A stretch of DNA of 64,000 nt, from NCBI RefSeq assembly GCF_965137335.1, contig NZ_CBCRZD010000014.1. One strand, 5' to 3'. Origin of the DNA: Empedobacter stercoris (lineage in GTDB: Bacteria > Bacteroidota > Bacteroidia > Flavobacteriales > Weeksellaceae). Position numbers and translations under genes: made by a program. The notes beneath the pieces were generated by a model. The model saw only the letters and a program-made list of their open reading frames with translations, did not search any database and had not been told where the DNA came from. Shown piece by piece: positions 32,885 to 41,598 of the stretch; position 1 is the first letter of the stretch, and each line of letters begins with the position of its first letter.

Positions 32885-32892
32885 TAGATTTG
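32885..32892 (+). promoter_or_regulatory. -7 element of the mgtC-efflux operon
   Basis: TAGATTTG is an exact TAnnTTTG match. No good -33 element is present, as expected for an activator-dependent promoter. The predicted start near 32896 gives a leader of about 115 bases before mgtC. Confidence 0.6.
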
Positions 32893-32911
32893 CAACAGAA
32901 AAAAAATAACA

Positions 32912-32993
32912 ATGGAAACAGATTCCCAATTCGTCAAACAATAAACCAAAGATTCATTTATTACTGCTTTTAAGAGAATTGAAACTTTGGTTT
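32912..32993 (+). promoter_or_regulatory. mgtC leader with a 10-codon open frame and a hairpin
   Basis: After the promoter an ATG at 32912 opens a 10-codon frame (METDSQFVKQ) ending in TAA at 32944. The stop overlaps the left arm of a 9-bp stem, AAACCAAAG (32943-32951) with CTTTGGTTT (32985-32993), followed by a short T/C run just before mgtC. A leader peptide whose stop lies in a hairpin arm is a typical attenuation layout. Known enterobacterial mgtC leaders also contain short open frames. The function here is unproven. Confidence 0.4.
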
Positions 32994-33011
32994 TCCTTAA
33001 AAAAATATAAA

Positions 33012-33710
33012 ATGAATTTAATAAATTTTACAATGCAGTTAGGATTAGCTTTTCTATTAGGAGCTGCAATAGGTTTAGAGCGTGAATATCGTCAAAAAAG
33101 TGCTGGATTAAGAACAAATACCTTGGTATGTGTAGGTTCAGCAGCATTTATCTTAATGTCTTATGCCATTGGAGGAGATGCCGTAGGACGAATAGCTTCA
33201 TATGTTATCAGTGGAATAGGTTTTTTAGGCGCTGGAGTCATTATGAAAGACGGAGTGAGTGTAAGAGGGTTGAATACTGCTGCAACGATTTGGTGTTCAG
33301 CAGCAATCGGGTTATTTGCTGGTTCAGGACTTTCTATACAAGCGGTTATACTTACTTGTATTATAATGTTAGCACATCTATTATTAAGACCGATTAGTAA
33401 TCAGATCTACCGTTACTCTTTCAAAAATAAAAACCACAAGGATACCGAATATTTATTGGTAATAAAATGTAGAAATGATGTAGAAAATCATTTAAGAGTA
33501 TTACTAATGCGTTCAATTGAGAATAATGAAAACCTTATGATGAAATCTCTTTCGAGTGATGATGATTTAATAAATGATTCTGTAATGATTTCAGCAGAGA
33601 TATCAGCTTTATATCAGCAAGATAGTCTTTTAGAAAAAATAGCAAGTCGATTAACCATTGAAAAAGATGTCCAAAAAATTCGTTGGGAAATTATCAGAAA
33701 TGAAGTTTAG
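33012..33710 (+). CDS. mgtC: MgtC/SapB-family membrane protein
   Basis: From the ATG at 33012 the protein has 232 residues. The N-terminal membrane domain (about 1-135) carries the family signatures LGAAIGLEREYRQKSAGLRT, IGFLGAGVIMKDG and GLNTAATIWCSAAIGL. A cytosolic C-terminal domain of about 90 residues follows. MgtC proteins support survival at low magnesium and in hosts and can inhibit ATP synthase. It is the first gene after a regulated promoter, followed closely by metal-efflux genes, an unusual setting that suggests a role in metal rather than magnesium stress. Confidence 0.93.
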   Translation: MNLINFTMQLGLAFLLGAAIGLEREYRQKSAGLRTNTLVCVGSAAFILMSYAIGGDAVGRIASYVISGIGFLGAGVIMKDGVSVRGLNTAATIWCSAAIGLFAGSGLSIQAVILTCIIMLAHLLLRPISNQIYRYSFKNKNHKDTEYLLVIKCRNDVENHLRVLLMRSIENNENLMMKSLSSDDDLINDSVMISAEISALYQQDSLLEKIASRLTIEKDVQKIRWEIIRNEV

Positions 33711-33735
33711 AAATAAAATAGATAGAATATATCTT

Positions 33736-34866
33736 ATGAAAAAATCAAAAGTAACTCTTTTTTTGCTGCTTATTATTGGGAATGGTTTTGTTTTAACAAA
33801 CAGTTGTAACAGTAAAATAGAACAATCAGAAACAGCAGATTATTACTGGGATAAAAATGAAATAATATTCAGTGATAATTCCACTATTATAACTCAATTA
33901 AAAATAGAAAAAGCACAACTTCAGTTGGTAGAGTCTGATTTGAATTCACCTGGAATTGTAAAAACAATTCCAGAACATTTTGCTCAAGTTGCTTCTCCAT
34001 TTGCTGGACGAGTAGTTAAATCTTTCGTTTCATTGGGACAGCAAGTGAAAAAGGGAGCACCAATATTTGAAATTAAATCTGCAGATTTTTTTGTTGCACA
34101 ACAAGAATATTTAGCAGCGCAACAAGAATTAAAACAAGCCGAAATAAATTTAAAACGACAAAAAGATTTATTTGATCATGCTGTTGGTGTAAAAAGAGAA
34201 TTAGAAGAAGCGCAAACAGATTTTAAAATAAAAAAAATAGCTGTAGATCAAGCTGCAGCATCTGTAAAGGTTTTTAATATTTCTTCTCAAATAGGAATGG
34301 GACAATCTTTAATGGTTCGATCGCCAATTTCTGGTCAGATTATAAAAAATGAACTAGTTACAGGACAATATTTAAAAGAAGATCATGAAGCTTTGGTAAC
34401 AGTAGCAGACCTGTCAAAGGTATGGGTTTCTGCGCAAATAAAAGAGCATAATTTAGGTTTTCTAAAAGAATTAAAAAGAATTTCATTTACAGTTGAGGCC
34501 TTTCCCACAATTGTATTTGATGGAAAAATAATTCATATAGGACAAACTTTGAACGAAGAAAGCAGAAGTGTAGAAGTTTTAATTGAAACTGAAAATAATC
34601 AATTCCTTCTAAAGCCAGGTATGTATGTTAATGTCGTACTTAAAGGTTTTGGTAAAGAAGAAATTATTCTTCCTTCAAAAGCTGTTTTTCAGGACAAAGC
34701 AGATCAATATGTTTTTGTAAAAATTGATGAAAAGAAATACCATAAAACAAAAGTTGTGGCGATAGGTCATTCTGAAGATAATCATTTAGTTCGTGTTACA
34801 GATGGATTAAAAGCAGGAGATAAAGTGGTGGTTGATGGAGGAGTGTTTTTAATGGGGGTAAAATAA
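33736..34866 (+). CDS. RND efflux periplasmic adaptor lipoprotein (CusB/CzcB-like)
   Basis: From the ATG at 33736 the product has 376 residues. It starts with a lipoprotein signal (LTNSC lipobox). Membrane-fusion-protein parts follow: a barrel-sandwich half (PFAGRVVKSFVSLGQQVKKG), an alpha-helical hairpin (about 130-200, rich in Gln/Glu/Lys), the second half sandwich (VRSPISGQI) and a beta-barrel domain (ADLSKVWVSAQI). It links the inner-membrane pump to the TolC-like channel. The frame is open upstream into mgtC, but the signal peptide fixes the start here. No N-terminal metal-binding Met cluster is evident. Confidence 0.93.
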   Translation: MKKSKVTLFLLLIIGNGFVLTNSCNSKIEQSETADYYWDKNEIIFSDNSTIITQLKIEKAQLQLVESDLNSPGIVKTIPEHFAQVASPFAGRVVKSFVSLGQQVKKGAPIFEIKSADFFVAQQEYLAAQQELKQAEINLKRQKDLFDHAVGVKRELEEAQTDFKIKKIAVDQAAASVKVFNISSQIGMGQSLMVRSPISGQIIKNELVTGQYLKEDHEALVTVADLSKVWVSAQIKEHNLGFLKELKRISFTVEAFPTIVFDGKIIHIGQTLNEESRSVEVLIETENNQFLLKPGMYVNVVLKGFGKEEIILPSKAVFQDKADQYVFVKIDEKKYHKTKVVAIGHSEDNHLVRVTDGLKAGDKVVVDGGVFLMGVK

Positions 34867-34875
34867 ACGATTGAA

Positions 34876-37800
34876 ATGAACAAATTAATCGAAATGGCAA
34901 TTGCCAAGAAATGGCTAATGGTGACTTTGTTTTCATTGATAGCTGTATTTGGTTATTATTCTTGGAAGCAATTAGCAATAGAAGCTTATCCAGATATTGC
35001 AGATGTAACTTCTCAAATTGTAACGCAAGTTCCTGGATTAGCAGCTGAAGAGATAGAACAACAGATTACTATCCCGATAGAAAGGGAACTCAATGGTTTA
35101 CCTGGTATGCATGTAATGCGTAGTAAAAGTACATTTGGTTTATCCATTATTACAATTGTATTTAAAGATGGAGTTGATGATTACTGGGCACGCATGAGAA
35201 TACAAGAACGATTGAATGATATTGACTTACCTTATGGAGCGGAACCTGGATTAGATCCTTTAACGTCACCAATTGGAGAGGTCTATCGTTACATTATAGA
35301 AAGTGATACAAAAGACTTAAGAGAGTTAACAGATTTACAACGTTTTGTCATTGTTCCTAGAATTAATCAGGTGTCAGGTGTAGCGGAAGTAACAAATTTT
35401 GGAGGGATTACAACGCAGTATCAAATAGAAATAGACCCAACTAAATTAACTCAATATAATATTTCACTCAATGATGTTGTCGAAACCATAGATCAAAATA
35501 ATGTGAACGCTGGTGGAAGTACATTACCTCAAGGAGATATTGGCTACGTAATTAGAGGAATAGGTCTGGTGAAAGATTTGGATGATTTTGGAAAGATTGT
35601 TATTAAGACAGAAAATGGAGTACCTATTTTATTATCTGATATTGGACAATTAAAATACGGAAGTGTTGAGCGAAAAGGTGTTTTAGGGTATAGTGACAAA
35701 ACGAGAAATTATTCAGATGGAATCGAGGGAATTGTATTGTTATTAAAAGGTGAAGATCCATCTACAGTTTTAGCAGGTATTCATGAAGCTGTCAATGAAC
35801 TTAATCATGATATTTTACCAAATGATGTAAAAATTCATGCCTTTTTAGACCGAACAGATTTGGTCGAGACAACACTTAATACTGTTTCTCATACTTTAAT
35901 AGAAGGTATCTGTCTTGTAGTTATTGTATTAATCGTTTTTTTAGGAAGTTGGAGAGGCGCACTTTTAGTTGCAATCACGATTCCACTTTCATTGCTTATC
36001 GCATTTGTTTTCATGCATTTTACCTCTATTCCTGCAAATCTATTGTCTTTAGGAGCGATTGATTTTGGAATTATAGTAGACGGAGCAATTGTAATGATGG
36101 AAACCGTTTTGAAAAAAAGAGAGAAAAATCCTACAGAATATTTAAAAGAACATAGTATTTCTAAAGTCGCAAAACAAGTCGCAAAGCCTATATTCTTTGC
36201 GACTCTAATAATCATAACGGCTTATTTACCTCTATTTGCTTTTGAGAGAGTCGAACGAAAGCTTTTCACACCAATGGCTTTTACTGTAGGTTATGCCTTA
36301 CTTGGTGCATTGTCAGTAGCTCTTTTGTTAATTCCAGGGTTAGCATATGTAATGTATAAAAAACCTCAAAAAATTTACCACAATAAATGGTTAGAGAAAT
36401 TAACACAATCTTATTCATCTATTATCGAGAAAATTATAGTAAAACCAAAAAAAGTTATTTTACCACTTATTATAATTCTTGGTTGTGCAGTAGGTTTATC
36501 CATTTCTGTTGGAAAAGATTTTTTACCAACATTGGATGAAGGGTCGATTTGGTTACAAGTTGAATTACCTCCTGGTTTATCAGTAGAGAAATCAAAGGAA
36601 ATGAGTGATGCATTGAGATCTCATACAATGCAATATGATGAGGTTACATATGTAATGGTACAAGCAGGCCGAAATGATGATGGAACAGACCCTTGGACTG
36701 CTTCTCATTTCGAAGTTTCGATTGGATTAAAACCTTATAAAGAATGGCCTAAAGGGAAAACTAAAAATGATTTGATTCGTGAATTGGAAAAAGAATATGC
36801 CGCTATGCCTGGATATACGGTAGGTTTTTCTCAACCAATGATAGATGGTGTAATGGATAAAATATCAGGTACACATAGCGAATTGGCAGTTAAAATTTAT
36901 GGTAAAGAATTTACCGAAACACGTAAAATAGCTGAAAGTATGATGAAAGAATTGAAAAAGGTAAGAGGTGCGGTTGATGTTTCAATTGATCAAGAACCTC
37001 CATTACCTCAATTGCAGATTCATGCTAATCGAGATAAAATTGCTCAATATGGACTAAATGTGTCTGATGTTGCTGAATTAATTGAAGTTGCAATCGGAGG
37101 TAAAGCGATTTCTCAAATCTTTTTAGATGATAAAGTGTACGATTTTATTTGTCGGTACAAAGAAGATAGTCGAAATACACCAGAAAAAATAGGACAATTG
37201 AGTTTGACTAATATAGATGGTATAAAAATACCTTTAGCACAAGTGGCAGATATCAAGCTTAATACAGGAGAGAGTACGATTACGCGCGAAATGAATAAGC
37301 GACATTTAACAATAAAATTAAATTTAAGGGACCGCGATTTAGGTTCCTTTCTAAAGGAAGCTCATGATAAAATAGAACAAAATATAACTTATGATCATCG
37401 CTTATATCATCTCAAATGGAGTGGTCAATTCGAAAACCAAAACCGTGCATACAAAAGACTTTCAATCGTTATTCCAATTGCAATTCTAGTCATGTTCACT
37501 CTTTTATATGTTGCATTTGGAAACTTGAGACAAGCTTTGTTATTGATTGGAATCATTCCCTTAGCTGTATTTGGAGGTATGTTAGCATTAAATGTAAGAG
37601 GGATGACATTGAATGTTTCTTCTGCAGTTGGCTTCATTGCGCTATTTGGAGTAGCTATTCAAAATGGTGTGATAATGCTCTCTCAATTCAATCTATTAAA
37701 AAATCAGGGAATAGACCTTTTAGAAGCAGTTATTGAAGGAGCAAAAAATCGTTTTCGACCTGTTTTAATGACAGCTACTGTGGCTATTTTAGGTTTATTT

Positions 37801-37974
37801 CCTGCCTCGTTATCAACAGGAATCGGATCGGATGTACAACGTCCATTAGCAACGGTAATAGTATATGGTTTATTATTTTCAACGGTTATTACACTTTTTG
37901 CACTTCCAGCATTATACTATATGATCGAAAAAAAATGGGGAAGAAATTCTTTGGATAAGTCTATAAATAAATAA
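34876..37974 (+). CDS. CusA/CzcA-family heavy-metal RND efflux pump
   Basis: This 1032-residue inner-membrane pump has 12 helices and two large periplasmic loops. The proton-relay residues of the HME branch are visible in DFGIIVDGAIVMME: Asp396, Asp402, Glu409, matching Asp402/Asp408/Glu415 of CzcA with a constant offset. Other family motifs are AYPDIADVTSQIVTQ, PGLAAEEIEQQI and GSIWLQVELPPGLS. It exports divalent or monovalent metal ions with the adaptor before it and the TolC-like protein after it. Whether it exports zinc/cobalt/cadmium or copper/silver cannot be decided by eye. Confidence 0.95.
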   Translation: MNKLIEMAIAKKWLMVTLFSLIAVFGYYSWKQLAIEAYPDIADVTSQIVTQVPGLAAEEIEQQITIPIERELNGLPGMHVMRSKSTFGLSIITIVFKDGVDDYWARMRIQERLNDIDLPYGAEPGLDPLTSPIGEVYRYIIESDTKDLRELTDLQRFVIVPRINQVSGVAEVTNFGGITTQYQIEIDPTKLTQYNISLNDVVETIDQNNVNAGGSTLPQGDIGYVIRGIGLVKDLDDFGKIVIKTENGVPILLSDIGQLKYGSVERKGVLGYSDKTRNYSDGIEGIVLLLKGEDPSTVLAGIHEAVNELNHDILPNDVKIHAFLDRTDLVETTLNTVSHTLIEGICLVVIVLIVFLGSWRGALLVAITIPLSLLIAFVFMHFTSIPANLLSLGAIDFGIIVDGAIVMMETVLKKREKNPTEYLKEHSISKVAKQVAKPIFFATLIIITAYLPLFAFERVERKLFTPMAFTVGYALLGALSVALLLIPGLAYVMYKKPQKIYHNKWLEKLTQSYSSIIEKIIVKPKKVILPLIIILGCAVGLSISVGKDFLPTLDEGSIWLQVELPPGLSVEKSKEMSDALRSHTMQYDEVTYVMVQAGRNDDGTDPWTASHFEVSIGLKPYKEWPKGKTKNDLIRELEKEYAAMPGYTVGFSQPMIDGVMDKISGTHSELAVKIYGKEFTETRKIAESMMKELKKVRGAVDVSIDQEPPLPQLQIHANRDKIAQYGLNVSDVAELIEVAIGGKAISQIFLDDKVYDFICRYKEDSRNTPEKIGQLSLTNIDGIKIPLAQVADIKLNTGESTITREMNKRHLTIKLNLRDRDLGSFLKEAHDKIEQNITYDHRLYHLKWSGQFENQNRAYKRLSIVIPIAILVMFTLLYVAFGNLRQALLLIGIIPLAVFGGMLALNVRGMTLNVSSAVGFIALFGVAIQNGVIMLSQFNLLKNQGIDLLEAVIEGAKNRFRPVLMTATVAILGLFPASLSTGIGSDVQRPLATVIVYGLLFSTVITLFALPALYYMIEKKWGRNSLDKSINK

Positions 37975-37985
37975 GAAGGAGAAAA

Positions 37986-39257
37986 ATGAAGAAATATTGG
38001 TTTATATTGGTTTGTGTTTTAATACTTCCAAATAGTTTATTAATGGCTCAACAAACTACTGGGTACGAACTAGCGTATAAGAAGTTTATCCAAACAGTCG
38101 AAACAAATAACATCTTACTGGCTTCAGAACGCTTTAATGTAGCTATAGCTGAATCGGAAATTATTAGTGCAAAAGCATTTGAGGATCCAGAACTTCAGTT
38201 TGCATATTTTGATAATGGAGAAACCAACAGAAAGATGGGAATAGGATATTCAGCAGAAGTTGGATGGTTAGTAGAATTAGGAGGAAAAAGAAAAGCTCGA
38301 ATTAATTTGGCTAAAAGCGAATATGAATTGACGAAACTGATTCTTTTGGATTACTTTAAAAATTTAAAAGCTGATGCAACATTGGGTTTTTTACAAACAA
38401 TCTATCAGAGAGAGTTATTGAATGTTAAAAAGAATTCTTATGAAATGGTGAATCAGCTTGCAAATTCGGATGAGATGAGGTTCAAGTTGGGGGATATTTC
38501 AGAAACTGACGCTAGACAAAGTCGATTAGAAGCTCAATCATTAAAAAATGAAGTCACTCAAGCAGAAACAGATTTAGCAGCATCATATATTCGATTGGCT
38601 ATTTTTATGGGAGTTGATTCAGTAAATCAAATTACGACTGTTGGTGAATTGAGAACATTTTACCGAGATTTTGATTTGGATCATTTGGTTGAAATAGCAA
38701 TAAATAATCGTACTGATCTGTCCGCAGCATTACAAAGTAAAGAGGTTAGTCAAAAGATGATAGCGTTAGCCAAAGCTAATCGTGCAATAGATTTGGGGTT
38801 GATGCTAGGTATTGAACATTCAGGAGAAGTTCGGAATTTAGCTGCTGAAACCCCTCAGTTTACACAAATAAAAGGGGGAGTGAATATTCCTTTAAAATTT
38901 TCAAACAGATACAATAATGAATTGAAAATAGCTAAAATTCAGCTGAATCAAGCAGAATTAAATTATAAACAAATTGAGCTAGAAATTAAAACTCAAGTAA
39001 AAGAAGCATATACATGGTACGAGGCATATAAAAAACAAATGAAACAATTTGATGATGAAATTGTAAACAATGCTAACTTAATAGTAGAAGCAAAAAAATA
39101 CAGTTACAGTAGAGGGAATACTTCTTTATTGGAAGTATTAGATGCGCAACGCACATACAACGAAATACAAGTTCAATATTTAGAGATGTTATTTAATTGT
39201 GCATCAGGATTAATAGAACTTGAAAGAACAGTGGGGATGTGGGATATTGATTTTTAA
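37986..39257 (+). CDS. TolC-family outer-membrane efflux protein
   Basis: This 423-residue protein has a signal peptide ending near residue 22 (LLMAQQ). Two OEP repeats of long amphipathic helices follow, with AKAFEDPELQFAYFDNG near 60-76, GWLVELGGKRKARI, and LEVLDAQRTYNEIQVQYLEML near the end. It forms the outer-membrane duct for the RND pump encoded 11 bases upstream. It is the last gene of the module; its stop lies 28 bases before the right-hand direct repeat inside the MATE gene. No terminator separates it from the converging MATE gene. Confidence 0.93.
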   Translation: MKKYWFILVCVLILPNSLLMAQQTTGYELAYKKFIQTVETNNILLASERFNVAIAESEIISAKAFEDPELQFAYFDNGETNRKMGIGYSAEVGWLVELGGKRKARINLAKSEYELTKLILLDYFKNLKADATLGFLQTIYQRELLNVKKNSYEMVNQLANSDEMRFKLGDISETDARQSRLEAQSLKNEVTQAETDLAASYIRLAIFMGVDSVNQITTVGELRTFYRDFDLDHLVEIAINNRTDLSAALQSKEVSQKMIALAKANRAIDLGLMLGIEHSGEVRNLAAETPQFTQIKGGVNIPLKFSNRYNNELKIAKIQLNQAELNYKQIELEIKTQVKEAYTWYEAYKKQMKQFDDEIVNNANLIVEAKKYSYSRGNTSLLEVLDAQRTYNEIQVQYLEMLFNCASGLIELERTVGMWDIDF

Positions 39258-39276
39258 AGGGAATTATTTAAAACTG

Positions 39277-40614
39277 CTAAATCTCATGTTTCAATACTCG
39301 TTTTCTAAAAATATACATCAATGGAAAGCTGCGTAAAAACATCCAAACGCCAAAAGAAATCCAAATACCATAAATGTTCAATCCGAAATAATCAGTGAGG
39401 TAAAGAGTAGGTAAAAAGCCTAAAAAAGTAGCAAAAATCAAGTTGTTTCGAAGTAGTTTAGCATCTCCCATTCCTTTGAAAAAACCGTCAAAAATATAAG
39501 CAAGTGTATTAATAGGTTGCATCATTAAAACTATCCAAAAAACAGCATTGAAAATGTTGAGTACATTTGGATCTTGATTAAAAATTGCACCTATTTGATT
39601 ATAAAAAACAAAACAAATTGCAATCAAAATACAAGCAATTAGAACAGAGTATTTGGAAATATCCTTGCTTAGAATCCAAAGTTTAGGATAATTTCGTTCG
39701 CCTTGCAATCGTCCTGCCATAGCATTTCCAGCTCCTGCATATCCATCAATAAAAAAGGAGAAAAATAACCAAATATTCATCAGAATACTTTGCGCAGCGA
39801 TATAATCTTTTCCATAATCCGTGGCATAGGAGTTGGCTAGGAAAAAGGCGACATTAAGTGAAGCTGTACGTAAGATAAAATTAAAACTAAGGTTGATATA
39901 TTTTCTAAATAAAGGATGTAGCGATGTTCCAGGATTTAGGTTGAATGAGGTTTTTGTAAAATAGTAATAAAACGCCATGATAACCATAATCAATTGTGCA
40001 ATAAGACTCGCGTAAGCAGCGCCTTTGATATGTAATGCAGGAATAAGTCCTTCAATACCAAAAATCAAAATATAATCTAAAAAAACATGGATTATCGCTG
40101 CTGTTAAACTACATTTCATTGCCCATAAAGTATTCTGTATTCCTCTAAAAGCGCCAAAAAGCGTTAATGAAATAAGTGTAAGAGGAAATCCAAAAGCTCT
40201 GATTTTATAGTATTCAACCGAAAATTGAAGAACTAAATCTGTGGCATTGAAAAGTTCGAAAAGATGTTGAGCAAAAAAGTAAGTTGGAATAAAAATCAAT
40301 AAACTTAAAAAGATATTAAAATACAAGGCTTGAGGAACCAAGTTTTTGATAGTTTCTAATTTATTTGCACCAAGACTTTGAGAGACCAAAGATGAAATAG
40401 ATGTTTTCGTTTGGGCAACGATCCAAATTATACCAGATAAAAAAGATCCAACTAAACCAGTTGCAGCAAGGGCTTCTACAGAATGTTCAGATACGTTACC
40501 AACCATTGCGATGTCGGTTAATGTAATCAACGATTCGGCAATTCCAGAAAAAATGGCTGGAATTGCAAGTTGATTAATTTGTTTGAACGTAATTCTATCC
40601 GAAACCAAATTCAT
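39277..40614 (-). CDS. MATE-family multidrug efflux transporter
   Basis: This 445-residue inner-membrane protein has about 12 helices arranged as two MatE domains. It begins ITFKQINQLAIPAIFSGIAESL and has the family pattern TDIAMVGNVSEHSVEALAATG. MATE pumps export cationic drugs or metabolites with Na+ or H+. Its last codons carry one copy of the 49-bp repeat that also lies at 30571, so the boundary of the metal module coincides with this gene's 3' end. It lies 9 bases downstream of the small membrane-protein gene at 40624. Confidence 0.94.
   Translation of the reverse strand: MNLVSDRITFKQINQLAIPAIFSGIAESLITLTDIAMVGNVSEHSVEALAATGLVGSFLSGIIWIVAQTKTSISSLVSQSLGANKLETIKNLVPQALYFNIFLSLLIFIPTYFFAQHLFELFNATDLVLQFSVEYYKIRAFGFPLTLISLTLFGAFRGIQNTLWAMKCSLTAAIIHVFLDYILIFGIEGLIPALHIKGAAYASLIAQLIMVIMAFYYYFTKTSFNLNPGTSLHPLFRKYINLSFNFILRTASLNVAFFLANSYATDYGKDYIAAQSILMNIWLFFSFFIDGYAGAGNAMAGRLQGERNYPKLWILSKDISKYSVLIACILIAICFVFYNQIGAIFNQDPNVLNIFNAVFWIVLMMQPINTLAYIFDGFFKGMGDAKLLRNNLIFATFLGFLPTLYLTDYFGLNIYGIWISFGVWMFLRSFPLMYIFRKRVLKHEI
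39286..39334 (+). repeat. Right 49-bp direct repeat, within the MATE gene 3' end
   Basis: Partner of 30571-30619 (47 of 49 identical, same orientation). The two differences, read in the MATE frame, are one silent change (Pro) and one Phe/Leu change. Confidence 0.9.
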
Positions 40615-40623
40615 ACTAACGTA

Positions 40624-41010
40624 TTATTGTTTTACACGTTTGTAAGGTGGTTTGTTTTTGATGAGTTGACTTAACATGAATAACGTAATTCCGACTAAAA
40701 AGAAATATCCCAAAAGCGGTAATCCTGGAATGTTGTAATCATTGTATTTGAACATGAAAATACAACCTAAATATCCAGCAAAAATTAAATAATAAATTAC
40801 CTTTTTGAATGATCCGTAATTAAATTTTCCTCGAATAAATTCAATTAAATTGAAAAGAATTAGTACAAAATAAAATCCGAAAAAGATATAACGTAATGGG
40901 TTTATAGGACGATCAGTCATTCTCACATTAATCATTAAATCATAATTGTAAATACCATTATAAATTAATAACAATAAGATAAAAATGATAATAAAACGAA
41001 GTGCTTTCAT
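40624..41010 (-). CDS. Small membrane protein (about 4 TM)
   Basis: This 128-residue protein has four hydrophobic segments (FIIIFILLLLIYNGIYNY, YIFFGFYFVLILFNLIEF, KVIYYLIFAGYLGCIFMF and LPLLGYFFLVGITLFML) and a basic C-terminal tail. No family is recognised. It precedes the MATE gene by 9 bases and follows the msrB terminator, so it forms a two-gene unit with MATE. Confidence 0.75.
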   Translation of the reverse strand: MKALRFIIIFILLLLIYNGIYNYDLMINVRMTDRPINPLRYIFFGFYFVLILFNLIEFIRGKFNYGSFKKVIYYLIFAGYLGCIFMFKYNDYNIPGLPLLGYFFLVGITLFMLSQLIKNKPPYKRVKQ

Positions 41011-41025
41011 ATAAGATATTGGATT

Positions 41026-41058
41026 AAAAAAAGCTGTTTTGGAACAGCTTTTAAAAAA
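41026..41058 (-). terminator. Terminator of aroB-msrB
   Basis: Stem AAAGCTGTT/AACAGCTTT with a 4-base loop, flanked by A/T runs, just after the msrB stop. Confidence 0.8.
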
Positions 41059-41061
41059 AAA

Positions 41062-41598
41062 TTATTTTTGAGGTTTAAAATCTAAAGATAGTGAATTTAT
41101 GCAATATCGTAAACCCGTTTGTGTAGGACCATCATCAAAAACATGGCCTAAATGGCTTCCGCAATTTCCACAAAGAATTTCGGTTCTTATCATTCCATGC
41201 GAAGAATCTACACGTTCTACAATTTTTCCAGTTGCAATCTCTTTATCAAAACTTGGCCAACCACAATGTCCGTCAAATTTAGATTCGGAAGAAAATAATT
41301 CTTCGTTACAAGCGGCACAAGTGTAAATACCATTTTCGAAATGCATATTAAATTTTCCAGTAAATGGACGTTCTGTTCCTGCTTCTCTTAAAACGTAGTA
41401 TTCTTCCGAAGTAAGTTCTTTTTTCCATTCTTCTTCCGTTTTATTTACTTTAAATTGAGGTTTCTCATTCATCGCAATCGTATTTTGTGGTTGTTCTACT
41501 TTTTGTTCATCTTTTTTGTGTTGCGAAGTACATGAAACGCTAAAGTTTACAAGTAACGCTACAACAATAAAAGAGGTATATTTTTTTAAGCAATCCAT
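41062..41598 (-). CDS. msrB: Peptide-methionine (R)-S-oxide reductase, lipoprotein form
   Basis: This 178-residue protein has a lipoprotein signal (FSVSCTSQ) and an MsrB domain (about 55-175). Zinc-binding cysteines lie in YTCAACNEELF and LCGNCGSHLGHVFDDGP, and catalytic Cys166 in GLRYCINS. It repairs methionine-R-sulfoxide in proteins. The lipoprotein signal places it in the periplasm or on the outer membrane, where oxidants act on envelope proteins. The start overlaps the aroB stop by 13 bases, so the two are translationally coupled. Confidence 0.95.
   Translation of the reverse strand: MDCLKKYTSFIVVALLVNFSVSCTSQHKKDEQKVEQPQNTIAMNEKPQFKVNKTEEEWKKELTSEEYYVLREAGTERPFTGKFNMHFENGIYTCAACNEELFSSESKFDGHCGWPSFDKEIATGKIVERVDSSHGMIRTEILCGNCGSHLGHVFDDGPTQTGLRYCINSLSLDFKPQK

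Noticed and set aside
32979..33011. Longer N-terminus of MgtC
   Set aside because: The added residues lie in the leader hairpin and have no counterpart in the family's usual N-terminus.
33128..33397. Overlapping frame inside mgtC on the same strand
   Set aside because: Trp/Arg/Tyr-rich out-of-frame shadow of the mgtC coding sequence.
37416..37736. 106-codon frame inside the RND pump gene
   Set aside because: Cys/Trp/Ser-rich composition typical of a shadow frame, fully inside a conserved transporter.
30625..39276. Metal-efflux module as a complete integrative element
   Set aside because: It has border repeats but no integrase, transposase, relaxase or replication gene, so only an inserted or exchanged segment can be claimed.
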